A stretch of DNA of 41,526 nt. It comes from Sulfurovum sp. (lineage in GTDB: Bacteria > Campylobacterota > Campylobacteria > Campylobacterales > Sulfurovaceae). Position numbers and translations under genes: made by a program. Under the pieces are notes generated by a model, which saw only the letters and a list, made by a program, of their open reading frames with translations, did not search any database and was not told where the DNA came from. Positions 24,103 through 33,867 of this stretch are shown here, piece by piece; the first letter of the stretch is position 1; each line of letters starts with the position of its first letter. Where the stretch lies: the NCBI GenBank assembly GCA_027062365.1, contig JAMOTK010000033.1, positions 1 through 41,526 of the forward strand, written 5' to 3'.

Positions 24103-24765
24103 TGCTTCATCAAACATTAGGGGATAAAGTAATCCATAAAGCGTAACAAACATCAACGGCACTGCCCAAATTATACCAATCCCTAAAGCCAAAACACCCA
24201 AAAACATGATAAGACCTAAAAGAGACATTAGCCCTCCTACTTTAAACCAACGTTTCCCTACAGCTTTACGTGAGTGTTCCATCGCTTCCCAGACCTCCAT
24301 ATCCTTATCTACAATCAATATCACAGCAAAAACATAAGCTACACTCAAATAAATTCCTGGAAGTATCAAAAGTAGAAAACCAAAAATTGTCATGATATAA
24401 ATAAGAATACCTGCTAAAGCCAGTTTAGTAGTGAGATGGTAATAATTAAACATAGATTTAAAATTGATACTTTCTCCACGTGTGTGCTGAAGAGCCATCA
24501 TCATCAAACCTGCTATCAAAGGCATCAACACAGGATAACTAAGAATAGCAATAATTTGCTGATTTAATACATTGGAGGATTCTGTTGTAATAATAGATAC
24601 TATAAATCCTAAAATAGATTGTGTAATAAGTGCAATAGCAATATAAATAAAAATACCTATAACAAATTGTGCTTTGACTCCATCTATCCATTGCCATCCT
24701 GCTTTTGTTATCTCGATAATATCAAAATCATATTCTTCTGTAGTCTCTAGATTATTTTGTTTCAT
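24100..24765 (-). CDS. Polytopic membrane protein, function unknown
   Basis: The 221-aa product has about five hydrophobic segments and a conserved-looking cytoplasmic or loop motif VDKDMEVWEAMEHSRKAVGKRW (about 150-171). This motif is common in DUF975- and YciC-like families (E-A-x-x-x-S-x-x-x-x-x-G-x-x-W). Such proteins are of unknown function. The N-terminal ~25 residues are acidic and cytosolic. It has AAAGGAAA before the ATG and appears monocistronic. Confidence 0.7.
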   Translation of the reverse strand: MKQNNLETTEEYDFDIIEITKAGWQWIDGVKAQFVIGIFIYIAIALITQSILGFIVSIITTESSNVLNQQIIAILSYPVLMPLIAGLMMMALQHTRGESINFKSMFNYYHLTTKLALAGILIYIMTIFGFLLLILPGIYLSVAYVFAVILIVDKDMEVWEAMEHSRKAVGKRWFKVGGLMSLLGLIMFLGVLALGIGIIWAVPLMFVTLYGLLYPLMFDEA

Positions 24766-24862
24766 ACTATTTCCTTTTCAATTTAATATCTAATTATATC
24801 CTAAAAATAGTTTTTATTAAATATTTTTTGATATACTCTTCAAAATTAAAATAGGAGTCAAT

Positions 24863-25153
24863 ATGTCTGAATTAAAAAAGTTTAAACTTATCAATAAAAT
24901 AGAGGGAATATCATTTCTTATTCTACTCTTCATCGCAATGCCACTCAAATATAGCTTTGGGTATCCCATCGCTACCAAAGTTGTAGGTATGGCTCATGGT
25001 GTGCTAGTATTTGCATTCATTTACCAAATTATAGAAGCCAAAAAAGAAGCAGGACTTACACTCAAAGAAATAGGAATATATAGTATCTTATCACTCATTC
25101 CTTTTGGAAGTTTTTATACAGATACACTCGTTGCTAAAAAAATAGCTAACTAG
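24863..25153 (+). CDS. DUF3817-family small membrane protein
   Basis: The 96-aa product matches the DUF3817 pattern: NKIEGISFLILLFIAMPLKY (helix 1), GMAHGVLVFAFIYQI (helix 2 with the H) and SLIPFGSFYTDTLVAKK (third segment). The function is unknown; members are often fused to or near transporters. An extended -10 (TTTTTTGATATACT) and AGGAG precede it. It is convergent with the ctsF-like gene, 13 bp away. Confidence 0.85.
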   Translation: MSELKKFKLINKIEGISFLILLFIAMPLKYSFGYPIATKVVGMAHGVLVFAFIYQIIEAKKEAGLTLKEIGIYSILSLIPFGSFYTDTLVAKKIAN

Positions 25154-25166
25154 TGTCTAATGGTTC

Positions 25167-26408
25167 TTAGCCTTTTGCTGCTTTACCTAAATCCCACATA
25201 GGCATAAAGATTCCTAAGGCCATGAGTAAGACCAAAATAGCAATAAAAAACATCATAATAGGTTCAATGTAAGCAGATAGGTTTTCAATTAAATCTTGAA
25301 ATTCCATGTGATAATATTGCGTTACTTTTACTAGCATTCCATCTAATTGTCCACCTGCTTCACCTGCTTTAATCATTTGTAAAAGCATATTTTCATATAG
25401 ATTTGTAATTTTGAAAGCTTCAGCCAAAGACATACCTCTTCCAATATTTGCATTCACAGTGAGTAGTTTTTCTTTCATGACTGAATTGGTAACCATACCT
25501 ACAGCAGTATCAAGTGCCTCAGCCACAGGAATACCAGATTTTACAAGTTCACCAAAAACCAAATTATATTTATGCATAGTAGAGAGGAAAATAGCTTTGT
25601 TAATAAGAATAAACCTTGGATGAATCAGTACTTGATCCATTTTATACTTAAAGTCTTTATTATTAGCATACATATATTTTGTCATACTAATACTTCCAAA
25701 AATACCTAGTAAAATATAGATTCCATAATTAGAAAATGCCCATTCTAAATTCAATAAAACTTTAGTAGGCATAGGAAGTTCTGTTTTAAATTTAGAAAAA
25801 ATATCTTTAAATTTAGGTACAACTACCATAATCAAAACAGTAAAAGCAATCCCCATTGCTACAAGTGTAATAATAGGACCTTTAATCGCTTTTTTAAATT
25901 TGGATGCGTTGTCTCTCACACTTTCCATAATGTCTGCTAGTGTATGGTATGCTTCAGAAAGGTTACCTGTTCTCTCCCCCAAATTTGTCATAGCAATAGC
26001 AACATGTCCAAATTCTCTAGCATAAGGTTCCATAGCATCAGACATACTTTTACCTGCATTAATATCAGAATTTACCTTTGCATAAATTTCAGCTAAATGT
26101 TTATTTTCAGTATTTTCAGATACTTCGGCTAAACTATCATTAATAGGGATACCAGCATCGGTCATAACAGCAATTTGTCTAATCGTTGAAATTTTATCTT
26201 GCATAGGAATTTTAGCAGGTCTTTTTAAGGATTTAAAAAATTTAGCCATAGAGTCTTCAAGAGGTGCTGAAGTTTCCACTGCTCTTGTAACCATCGCAGT
26301 AGGAAACTTTTGTTTGGCTATTTGTACTGCTCCCATTTTCACTTCTGCTTCTATTATCTCTTGACGTTTTACACCTTTTTCCATGACTGTTACATTAAAA
26401 TACTTCAT
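25167..26408 (-). CDS. ctsF: Type II secretion/type IV pilus inner-membrane platform protein, CtsF-like
   Basis: The 413-aa product is a GspF/PilC protein. It has two duplicated helical domains (about 70-190 and 270-395), each followed by membrane segments, with AVMTDAGIPINDSL and VFGELVKSGIPVAEAL as the paired signatures. It forms the platform that the ATPase drives. Its place as the last gene after ctsE, ctsX, ctsP, ctsD and ctsR copies the Campylobacter natural-transformation cluster (ctsR-D-P-X-E-F as I recall it), so DNA uptake is the likely job; an MSHA-like pilus is the alternative. It is separated from ctsE by 1 bp. Confidence 0.88.
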   Translation of the reverse strand: MKYFNVTVMEKGVKRQEIIEAEVKMGAVQIAKQKFPTAMVTRAVETSAPLEDSMAKFFKSLKRPAKIPMQDKISTIRQIAVMTDAGIPINDSLAEVSENTENKHLAEIYAKVNSDINAGKSMSDAMEPYAREFGHVAIAMTNLGERTGNLSEAYHTLADIMESVRDNASKFKKAIKGPIITLVAMGIAFTVLIMVVVPKFKDIFSKFKTELPMPTKVLLNLEWAFSNYGIYILLGIFGSISMTKYMYANNKDFKYKMDQVLIHPRFILINKAIFLSTMHKYNLVFGELVKSGIPVAEALDTAVGMVTNSVMKEKLLTVNANIGRGMSLAEAFKITNLYENMLLQMIKAGEAGGQLDGMLVKVTQYYHMEFQDLIENLSAYIEPIMMFFIAILVLLMALGIFMPMWDLGKAAKG

Positions 26409-26409
26409 C

Positions 26410-28149
26410 TTATAACCTTGCTACTCTAAATATTTCTTCAATCGTTGATTTACCTTCTAATGCTTTAGAAATACCATCTTCAAACATAGTGACAAACCCC
26501 TCATCTATTGCCTGTTTTGTTAAATCTTCTTTAGATGCTACTTTTGCAATCATACGAGCCAATGTTTCTGAGATAGTTAATACTTCTGAAATCATCTCCC
26601 TTCCTGAATACCCAGTATTTCCACATTCTTTACAGCCTTCTCCTTTATAAAAAGTAGGATTTTCAGGTAAATATTCTTCAATTTCTTTGTAAAGTATAGG
26701 GTCAAGTATGGTAGTTACTTTACAATGTATACAGAGTTTTCGTACAAGCCTTTGTGCTTGAATAGCCACCAAAGCTCCAGAGACTAAATACTCTTCAATA
26801 CCCATATCTAATATCCTAGAAATAGAAGAAATGGCATCATTTGTATGTAGCGTAGAGAGTACCAAGTGACCTGTAAGTGCTGCTTGAATCGCAATACGTA
26901 AAGTTTCTTGGTTACGAATTTCCCCAATCATAATCTTATCTGGATCTTGTCTTAGTATCGATTTTAGTGCATCGGCAAAGCCCAGTCCTACACTTTCTTT
27001 TACATTGACTTGTTGTAACCCAGACATTTGATATTCCACAGGGTCTTCTACCGTAATAATCTTATCTTTTACATCTTTAATAGCATTAATTGCACCATAA
27101 AGTGTGGTTGTTTTACCAGAACCTGTAGGTCCAGTCACCAAAACAATACCATAGGGAACTTTAATAGCTTCAGAAAATTTTTGATAACAGTGACTACTCA
27201 TTCCTGCATCTTCTAATCTAATCATGGCTTTAGATTTATCTAAAATACGAAGTACGATAGATTCACCAAAGATAGTAGGCAATGTTGAAACCCTAAAGTC
27301 AAACTCTTTACTTGAAACAACGGCTGAGAATCTACCATCTTGAGGTTTTCTTTTTTCGGCAATATCTAAATTTGAAAGAAGCTTCATACGAGAAGATAGT
27401 GGACCAAATATATCTTTATCAAAAGTAAAACTTTGACGTAAAATACCATCAACACGTACTCGTACAATACAACTCTTTTCCGTGGCTTCAATATGAATAT
27501 CACTAGCCCCTATAAAAATAGCTGATTTCAAAATTACATCAATTAATTTCAAAACAGCTGGTGATTCATCATCTGCTTCTTTTGGACCACTGTCTTGACT
27601 TAAATCTCTACGAATATTAGAGACCAAACCCTTGATACTTTCATTAATTTCCAAACGTTGTAAATGTGCTCTAATCTGTTTTGGTTTGGCAATAGCTATA
27701 CGAATTGGTTTTCTTGGAAAGAGTCTTTGGATAGCATCTTGAGCTGCTAGATTAAGAGGGTCATCAAATACAATTAAAATATTTAAATCTGTCTCTTCTA
27801 CAGGCATAATATTATATTTCAAAAGTTGTTTATAGGGTACTTGAGAGAAGAGTCTCATATCAATTTCGGCATCATCTAAGTCTATATAATCTATATGTAG
27901 TGCTTTGGCTACCTCTTCGATAATAGGAATAATATTAATTCCTTCAATCTTTTCAAGATGTGCTAAAGTAATAACACTCTCTCGAATCTTTTTAGCTAAA
28001 AAAATCTCTACTGTATCAAGATCTATCATATTCTCTAATATCAAGTTTGAAAAAGATATTTTTTTAGGTGGTCTACTTTTAACCAATGTAGAAATTGCAT
28101 CTTTCGTAAGAAGTTTTTCTTTTAACATCATTTCAATAAGTTTAACCAT
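26410..28149 (-). CDS. ctsE: GspE/PilB-type secretion ATPase, CtsE-like
   Basis: The 579-aa product has an N-terminal MshEN-like domain (about 90-190) and a secretion ATPase core. It shows Walker A GPTGSGKTTT (about 350), the Asp-box TVEDPVE, LRQDPDKIMIGEIRN and the His-box HLVLSTLHTNDA. A zinc tetracysteine motif (CIHC...CKEC) is present, as in GspE and PilB. It powers pseudopilus assembly. All key residues are intact. Confidence 0.93.
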   Translation of the reverse strand: MVKLIEMMLKEKLLTKDAISTLVKSRPPKKISFSNLILENMIDLDTVEIFLAKKIRESVITLAHLEKIEGINIIPIIEEVAKALHIDYIDLDDAEIDMRLFSQVPYKQLLKYNIMPVEETDLNILIVFDDPLNLAAQDAIQRLFPRKPIRIAIAKPKQIRAHLQRLEINESIKGLVSNIRRDLSQDSGPKEADDESPAVLKLIDVILKSAIFIGASDIHIEATEKSCIVRVRVDGILRQSFTFDKDIFGPLSSRMKLLSNLDIAEKRKPQDGRFSAVVSSKEFDFRVSTLPTIFGESIVLRILDKSKAMIRLEDAGMSSHCYQKFSEAIKVPYGIVLVTGPTGSGKTTTLYGAINAIKDVKDKIITVEDPVEYQMSGLQQVNVKESVGLGFADALKSILRQDPDKIMIGEIRNQETLRIAIQAALTGHLVLSTLHTNDAISSISRILDMGIEEYLVSGALVAIQAQRLVRKLCIHCKVTTILDPILYKEIEEYLPENPTFYKGEGCKECGNTGYSGREMISEVLTISETLARMIAKVASKEDLTKQAIDEGFVTMFEDGISKALEGKSTIEEIFRVARL

Positions 28150-28169
28150 GTCTAGCCTTTAATTATAAA

Positions 28170-28784
28170 TTAATTATTTTCAATTCTAAAAAGTAATTTT
28201 TTTGCTTCCTCAGAGTTAGATTGTTTCATATATTTTTTAAGAATAGAAATACCTTCATTCACTTGTCCTGATTTTATTTTAGATTCAACAAAAATAAATA
28301 TACTCTCTTCCACATCAGAGTCCAATTTATTGGTTTCTAATGCCCAATATGCTGATTTTATATAATCACCTCTTTTATAATAACCATTGGCTAAAAAAAG
28401 TGCATCATCAATATCATGTGATTGTGCAAAACGTTTTTCAACATCTTCATAAGCAACAACACTAGAAGTGCCTATAATATTTAACTGTGTTTTATTATTC
28501 TCTTCTTCTAATACAGGTATATCAACTAATAATTCTTCTTTGTTACTATCAATATTAACCTTGACTATTTCTTTTGATACATTACTACTATTATCTTCAC
28601 TTGAAATAATTTTACTTATCTTTTGAATATAATTTTTCACTAGATCTAAATTCATATTTTTTGGAATAAATATTACAATAAGTACAATGACTATCATCGT
28701 AAATAAAAGAGTAAAAAGTAAAGGTTTTCTTTTGTTTCTTTTATATTGTATCCATTCATCTTCTAATGGTTTCATTTCATACAT
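28170..28784 (-). CDS. ctsX: Membrane-anchored TPR-like protein, CtsX-like
   Basis: The 204-aa product has a cytoplasmic N-terminus rich in K and R (YKRNKRK), one membrane helix (about 22-42), an acidic linker and a C-terminal helical repeat region. That region, with ALFLANGYYKRGDYIKSAYWALE and the final SGQVNEGISILKKYM, reads like TPR units. By position, between the AAA ATPase and the secretion ATPase, it corresponds to CtsX of Campylobacter, a membrane protein reported to interact with CtsP; MshN of MSHA clusters has a similar layout. It overlaps ctsP by 8 bp. Confidence 0.6.
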   Translation of the reverse strand: MYEMKPLEDEWIQYKRNKRKPLLFTLLFTMIVIVLIVIFIPKNMNLDLVKNYIQKISKIISSEDNSSNVSKEIVKVNIDSNKEELLVDIPVLEEENNKTQLNIIGTSSVVAYEDVEKRFAQSHDIDDALFLANGYYKRGDYIKSAYWALETNKLDSDVEESIFIFVESKIKSGQVNEGISILKKYMKQSNSEEAKKLLFRIENN

Positions 28785-29601
28785 GAATATACCCCAATTT
28801 CAACGATGCCATCTCAATTATTTTTTTAGGAATCTGCGAATAGTTAATTTTATTTGGTTCATTTTTATCATAATATTCACAAATTTCAAAAATAGTAAAC
28901 ATTAGTTTATTACACTCTCTATAATTTCCATTGGTAAATTTATAAATGAGCTTCATCTCTCTTGTTTTGATACTGTCTGCAATTTCAAAAAGATTTTTTT
29001 TCAAAAGTTTTTTATGTACATACGTCGCTTGGTCTTCTTTGGAAGCATTCTTTAGTTCAATCACTTCCCAAATACGAGACTGAAAATGTTCTTTAGCTAT
29101 CAAATCTTCATCTTCTGTTTTATGCAAAGAAATGACAAATTTTACAGATCTTGTATCGGAAAGTAAACGTATTTTTTCCATCATATTAGAATCATACATT
29201 TGTGCTTCATCTAAAAGGATAATAATTTCTCTTTTATCCCTTAAGGATTTACAATGATCAATTAAAATTGAAAAATTTACTTCTGTGTTAATAGGTAAAT
29301 CTTTTTTGGTAAGTACTTTAAATAATTTACGTAAAAATTCTTTTTCTGTTGGAGCAGGAGTATCAAAGTAATAAATCTCTTTTTGATGCTTTAATTTTGT
29401 CTGTATTCTATTGAGTAAAATACTTTTCCCTGTCCCAGGTCTACCAAATAGTAAAATCATTTTTAAGGGTTTACTCATACTATGCTCTAACTGCTTATAT
29501 GCTGTCACAGAAGAGTTTAACTCAATATAATCTTCAATATCTATTGAGTCAACAAATACATGCTTTGCAGCTTCATATCTATTCTTCATTGATTCCATCA
29601 T
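28777..29601 (-). CDS. ctsP: ExeA/MshM-type AAA ATPase, CtsP-like
   Basis: The 274-aa product has Walker A GRPGTGKS (about 52-59), Walker B IIILLDEAQMYD and sensor-1 residues around VKFVISLHK, the pattern of ExeA, MshM and CtsP ATPases. In Campylobacter, CtsP is a membrane-associated nucleotide-binding protein required for transformation. No transmembrane segment is seen; membrane attachment would be through CtsX. The start lies within the end of the secretin gene. It is longer than C. jejuni CtsP as I recall. Confidence 0.75.
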   Translation of the reverse strand: MMESMKNRYEAAKHVFVDSIDIEDYIELNSSVTAYKQLEHSMSKPLKMILLFGRPGTGKSILLNRIQTKLKHQKEIYYFDTPAPTEKEFLRKLFKVLTKKDLPINTEVNFSILIDHCKSLRDKREIIILLDEAQMYDSNMMEKIRLLSDTRSVKFVISLHKTEDEDLIAKEHFQSRIWEVIELKNASKEDQATYVHKKLLKKNLFEIADSIKTREMKLIYKFTNGNYRECNKLMFTIFEICEYYDKNEPNKINYSQIPKKIIEMASLKLGYIHV

Positions 29602-31177
29602 ATCCCAAATCTTTTAAAGAAATGGATTTTGAATTTTTAATAATATGTGGTGTAATAATAAGCACTAATTCTTCCACCTTATTAATTTTTTCTTCACGTT
29701 TAAATAAATCTCCTATCAGTGGCATATCACCCAAAAGAGGTACTTTATTATTTTCAAACCCTGTCTTACTAGCAATTAAGCCTCCAAGTATAGCATGTTC
29801 CCCATCTTTTACTTTAATCACAGAAGCGATTTGTCTTCTTATTAAATCAGGTGGTATCGTTCTTGTCACCCCTGGTGCAGTATCATCTAGTGCATCTGAG
29901 ATAGAAGGATTAATTTTAAGTGTGATATATCCATTGGTATCAATCTCCGGTGTAATATCCAATAAAATACCTGAAAAAACAGAAGAGACAGTATCTCCTT
30001 GGGCAGCTACTGCCCCACCAGACCCACCAGCAGTACTTGCTGATTGTATTTTATAAAACAGTTCTTTTCCTACAGAGATAAGTGCAGGTTGATTATTGAG
30101 TGTCATCACTCTTGGACTCGAAATAGATTTAACATCCCCTTGTGTGGATAAAAATTTTACAACATCTTTAACTTCAGTACTTCCTGAAATATTGACTACT
30201 TGTGCATTTCTAGGTTCAGTATCTACAGCAAAACCTATCTCTGTAAAAGCATGAGACTCGGCATCAAATGTATATGCTGATACATTTTTTTGAGCCATCA
30301 TCAATGAATCAATGGTAACATTTTGTAATTTATATAATTGAGACCAGTCTACACCTGAAGTGGTACTATCATCAAAAGAGACAGAGATAATTCGTACATC
30401 AATAAGCACTTGTGCATTCATTTGGGCTGTTGCGATATTGATATAACGTTCTACTCTACGAATTTGTCTATCTGTACCCGTAACAGTAATCATCCCTGCT
30501 TCTGGGTTAATAATAGGAGCAAGAGGATTGTATTCCCATACTTTGCCATCTGGGCCTGTCCAAGTATCTCCATTTCGAGTGTAATGGATACTTCCATCAC
30601 CTGCACCAATCAAGATGCGTTGTACTGAAGATTCAACTTCTTCCCAAAATTTAAATTCATTTTTACTCTCTATGCTAATATCAGTACCACTAGTACTACC
30701 TCCACCGCCTGTTGTACCTCCACCAGAACTTGTAGCCCCAGCACTTCCAGCAGAAGATTCTCCATTGGCAATTGTCACAGTAGCTGTGCTTTTCCCTGTT
30801 CTTCCTCCAGCGATATAATGGACACGAAAGGTTCTCGTAATGAGATAAGATATCTTTAACTTATTACCTTGTAAAGTATAACTCAAATCATTGTCTCTTA
30901 AAATAGTATTTAAGAAACCTTTTAATGTACTATTTTTTAATTTTACATAATAAAGTTTTTTATCCATTTTTAGTTTAGCAATATCATCTTTGACAACCAC
31001 GGTTAAAGCACAGGTATCTGCTAAATTATCAATTACATCTTTAACCGATAATTTATTGTCAATAGTCACTGAAAATAGTTTACTTGAACAATTATCAGCA
31101 AATACATGTACTGTAAATCCTAAAAAAATACTTATTCCAAGTAAAAACTTCATGCCTAGTTTCTTTATATTTATCAT
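29579..31177 (-). CDS. ctsD: Outer-membrane secretin, CtsD/MshL-like
   Basis: The product has 532 residues from ATG 31177 (GGAG 10 bases upstream). It has a signal peptide (about 1-28) and an STN-like N-terminal domain (about 36-100). A Gly/Ser/Thr-rich linker (about 140-165, GGGTTGGGGS) and the secretin core (about 260-515) follow, ending with VPLLGDMPLIGDLFKRE. It forms the outer-membrane channel for DNA uptake or pilus extrusion. A longer TTG start at 31195 is unlikely because it would destroy the signal peptide layout. It overlaps ctsP (23 bp) and abuts ctsR. Confidence 0.9.
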   Translation of the reverse strand: MINIKKLGMKFLLGISIFLGFTVHVFADNCSSKLFSVTIDNKLSVKDVIDNLADTCALTVVVKDDIAKLKMDKKLYYVKLKNSTLKGFLNTILRDNDLSYTLQGNKLKISYLITRTFRVHYIAGGRTGKSTATVTIANGESSAGSAGATSSGGGTTGGGGSTSGTDISIESKNEFKFWEEVESSVQRILIGAGDGSIHYTRNGDTWTGPDGKVWEYNPLAPIINPEAGMITVTGTDRQIRRVERYINIATAQMNAQVLIDVRIISVSFDDSTTSGVDWSQLYKLQNVTIDSLMMAQKNVSAYTFDAESHAFTEIGFAVDTEPRNAQVVNISGSTEVKDVVKFLSTQGDVKSISSPRVMTLNNQPALISVGKELFYKIQSASTAGGSGGAVAAQGDTVSSVFSGILLDITPEIDTNGYITLKINPSISDALDDTAPGVTRTIPPDLIRRQIASVIKVKDGEHAILGGLIASKTGFENNKVPLLGDMPLIGDLFKREEKINKVEELVLIITPHIIKNSKSISLKDLGYDGINEE

Positions 31178-31178
31178 C

Positions 31179-31595
31179 TTATTTTTTCTCCTCAATCTTT
31201 ATAAAATTATCTTTGTTTTTACGAAGATATAATTTTTTGATGTGATTTTCATTTCTAAGCACCACTCCTATTTTTCCTATTGCCTTTAATTCATAACCCA
31301 AAATACTCTCATCTACCTTTATCCAACTGTCATTAATATATGCTTTACCATTTACAATTGCATGTAAACTTAATTTAACATCTACTTCTTCTTTTATATT
31401 GGGGATAACAAAAGTTGAGACATTATTTTCTTTCTGAAGTCGGACAAAAGGTTCTTTTGTAGTAGCTAAAGTACTAAGGTCAACCCCTTCTCTTTTTTGA
31501 TGTATTTTATTTATCATAGATTGAATCTGTTCAACCGAGAGGTCAGCATAGCCTAATATAGACAACAATATAACTAATAATATTATTTTTTTCAT
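31179..31595 (-). CDS. ctsR: Exported competence/pilus accessory protein, CtsR-like
   Basis: The 138-aa product starts at 31595 with a signal peptide MKKIILLVILLSILGYA. The upstream ATG at 31613 would add six polar residues from inside the pilO gene and is less likely. The middle contains a beta-rich region (AIVNGKAYINDSWIKVDESI) typical of MshK- or PilP-like periplasmic proteins. It lies directly before the secretin gene, as ctsR does in Campylobacter. It probably binds the secretin periplasmic domain. It shares a TAATG overlap with pilO. Confidence 0.6.
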   Translation of the reverse strand: MKKIILLVILLSILGYADLSVEQIQSMINKIHQKREGVDLSTLATTKEPFVRLQKENNVSTFVIPNIKEEVDVKLSLHAIVNGKAYINDSWIKVDESILGYELKAIGKIGVVLRNENHIKKLYLRKNKDNFIKIEEKK

Positions 31596-32248
31596 TAGTG
31601 ATTTATCCCCCATACTGAAATGTTTATATCAGCTAATATATCTGATGAATTTCCATCTAAAGCCAACTTCGCTTCAAAAATATCTGTAACTAAAGTATTC
31701 TGTTCAAGCTCATTCATAAAAGTAGTAATTTGTTTATATGTACCTCTTACACCAAGACCTATCTCTAATACATGTCCAAAACTACCATTATTATCAGCAT
31801 AATGATTGCTAATATATTCCAAGTCTACATTATGTACAGAAGCCTTTGCCGTAATGGAATTTAAGAAAATAGACCATGACTTTTGATTAAAAAGCATATC
31901 AGATAATTTTTCTAAATTAGAATCTATAAATTTAATTTTATCATTAATATTTACAATTTTATTCTTTTTACCCATAATTTCTTTATTATATGTTTTGATA
32001 TAATATTCTCTATCTCCACCTATAGTAATAGAAGATAAATATGTATTATTTTCAGAAATTTTTGTTTGAATACGTTTTTTATCACGTTCGCTTTGATTAA
32101 ATAATTCTTCCGTATAAGGAAGTAAAAGTGAATACCCAAGGTATGCAATAACACCAGCAACCCCTCCTATTAACAACCACTTTTCACTCTCTTTTTTAGG
32201 AGCAAAATATATATCAAGTTTTTCTAATTTATCTTCTATAAGTTTCAT
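31595..32248 (-). CDS. pilO: PilO/MshJ-like inner-membrane alignment protein
   Basis: The 217-aa product has a short cytosolic N-terminus, one membrane helix (about 26-46) and a coiled coil (about 50-110). A PilO-like ferredoxin fold follows (LEIGLGVRGTYKQITTFMNELEQ near 160-185). PilO pairs with PilN in the periplasm to align the machine. The downstream gene start overlaps its stop. It follows the PilMN fusion with a 4-bp overlap (ATGA type). Confidence 0.75.
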   Translation of the reverse strand: MKLIEDKLEKLDIYFAPKKESEKWLLIGGVAGVIAYLGYSLLLPYTEELFNQSERDKKRIQTKISENNTYLSSITIGGDREYYIKTYNKEIMGKKNKIVNINDKIKFIDSNLEKLSDMLFNQKSWSIFLNSITAKASVHNVDLEYISNHYADNNGSFGHVLEIGLGVRGTYKQITTFMNELEQNTLVTDIFEAKLALDGNSSDILADINISVWGINH

Positions 32249-33774
32249 CTTACAACCTTTAAGAGACCTTTATAATAGCCATTCTCTGGATTTTTAACTA
32301 TTGTTTTAATATCAATTTCTTTTACATTATCAAAATGTGTATCAGAAATATATTTAATTAATTCTGTAAATTTCCTATCATCTGTACTTACAAGTGAAAG
32401 AAACAATGTATTACCTTTAAGTACTAAACTATCTATATGTACATCAAATTGATCCAATTCATCTGCAATAACATGAAAAAGTCCTGATTTTAATTTATAA
32501 TTTATTTTTTTATCATAAATAGCCTTAAGCGTTTTTGTTTTTCCACTATACATATTAGATACTTTTTTAATATTACTATCTAATCCATTAATTTCAGTTC
32601 TTTTTTTGCTCAATATACCTTTATATTTAACTGATTCAGCTGTTAGTTTTGTATTTTCGATATTTAAAGTATATATTTTTGCATCATTCACATAAGAACC
32701 TACTAAAAATATCAATGGATACGCAAGGCTCAAAGAAACTGCTGAGACTATAGATATAATAAACTGCCCACTAGCACGATTGATAAAATCAGGTGCACGA
32801 GGATACATAGTAAGATTTACAAAATCACTCTCATTTTCCATATATTGATGTGAAGCCAATAACATCATGTATTGATATTGGTCGGTATACCATTCTTCAT
32901 TATTTACATCATAATTGAAATTAAAGTCACTTGAATGTAAACCTAAATAGTTTTCACTATATTCATCTAGTCCTATAATTGGACCTCGTGAACTTCCAAT
33001 AAACATTTGGTCAATTTTATCTAAATCAAAAGCTCTTTTTGCATAAATAATAATATCATTGATACTAATAAAAATTTCACCAAAAATTTTCATAAAATTT
33101 TGTTGATAATCATTATTACTTGTTTTTAATCCTTCTGATTCCAAAATAGTAAAAAAATCTTTTTCATCAATTTTCTCACCAATATATTCACAGTATTTAT
33201 CATAGATTTGTTCTAATGAAAATTCGATAGATTTTGTATAAAGATAATCTCCATTCCTATACAAAGTAATAGAAGCATCATTTTCTGTAAAATAGACAAA
33301 ACAATGTGTACTATTGTCTTGTAAAATTTCTTTTGTATATAGTGTTTTATAGAGTAATGGTGCAGGGATAATTAAATCAATATACTTAATATCAGGCTTT
33401 ATAGGTAAAAATAATTCATCTAATTTTTCAGGTTCAGAAACAAAAATATGAAATTCTCTCTCTTCACCACTACTTTCTACTTCATAGTGAGAGATGATAT
33501 AACTACTTGCTTGGTCTAGCCCAAGCTCTTCATAAGCTTTAATATCAAGAATATCAGGAATATCCTCTTCGCTAATACTACGACTGATTTCCACACTTGT
33601 TGAGATTAATTCTTTGTTAGTCACATATGAAGTAATAAAATTATTTGTATTGTAAGAGAGTTTCTTTAATGGTCGAAACGAATCACTTTTAAATATATAA
33701 TTTTTCCCTGAAAATATATTCAGAGTTACAACATTTTTGATAGTTGATTTAGACGATTTTTTTTTCGAAAACAT
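32245..33774 (-). CDS. PilM-PilN fusion (MshI/GspL-like)
   Basis: The 509-aa product joins a PilM/GspL-type actin-like domain (about 1-325, with a weakly conserved nucleotide fold) to a membrane helix (about 335-358) and a PilN-like periplasmic domain. The latter has a coiled coil at 365-410 and a ferredoxin-like end with DVHIDSLVLKGNTLFLSL. PilM and PilN are normally separate but interact, and fusion is the MshI/GspL arrangement. ATG at 33774 is preferred over GTG at 33783 because AAGGA is ten bases upstream of the ATG but touches the GTG. It is the first gene of the competence operon. Confidence 0.7.
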   Translation of the reverse strand: MFSKKKSSKSTIKNVVTLNIFSGKNYIFKSDSFRPLKKLSYNTNNFITSYVTNKELISTSVEISRSISEEDIPDILDIKAYEELGLDQASSYIISHYEVESSGEEREFHIFVSEPEKLDELFLPIKPDIKYIDLIIPAPLLYKTLYTKEILQDNSTHCFVYFTENDASITLYRNGDYLYTKSIEFSLEQIYDKYCEYIGEKIDEKDFFTILESEGLKTSNNDYQQNFMKIFGEIFISINDIIIYAKRAFDLDKIDQMFIGSSRGPIIGLDEYSENYLGLHSSDFNFNYDVNNEEWYTDQYQYMMLLASHQYMENESDFVNLTMYPRAPDFINRASGQFIISIVSAVSLSLAYPLIFLVGSYVNDAKIYTLNIENTKLTAESVKYKGILSKKRTEINGLDSNIKKVSNMYSGKTKTLKAIYDKKINYKLKSGLFHVIADELDQFDVHIDSLVLKGNTLFLSLVSTDDRKFTELIKYISDTHFDNVKEIDIKTIVKNPENGYYKGLLKVVR

Positions 33775-33867
33775 TTTATACACTTCCTTCTTTAGTATAA
33801 TGATTATATATGTTATAATATTAAAAGTATCTTACAAAAGTAAAAAATCAATTATTTATCTTAAAAT

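Noticed and set aside
29499-30056. 185-codon plus-strand frame opposite the secretin gene
   Set aside because: It is serine/proline-rich antisense translation of a well-conserved secretin; no start signals.
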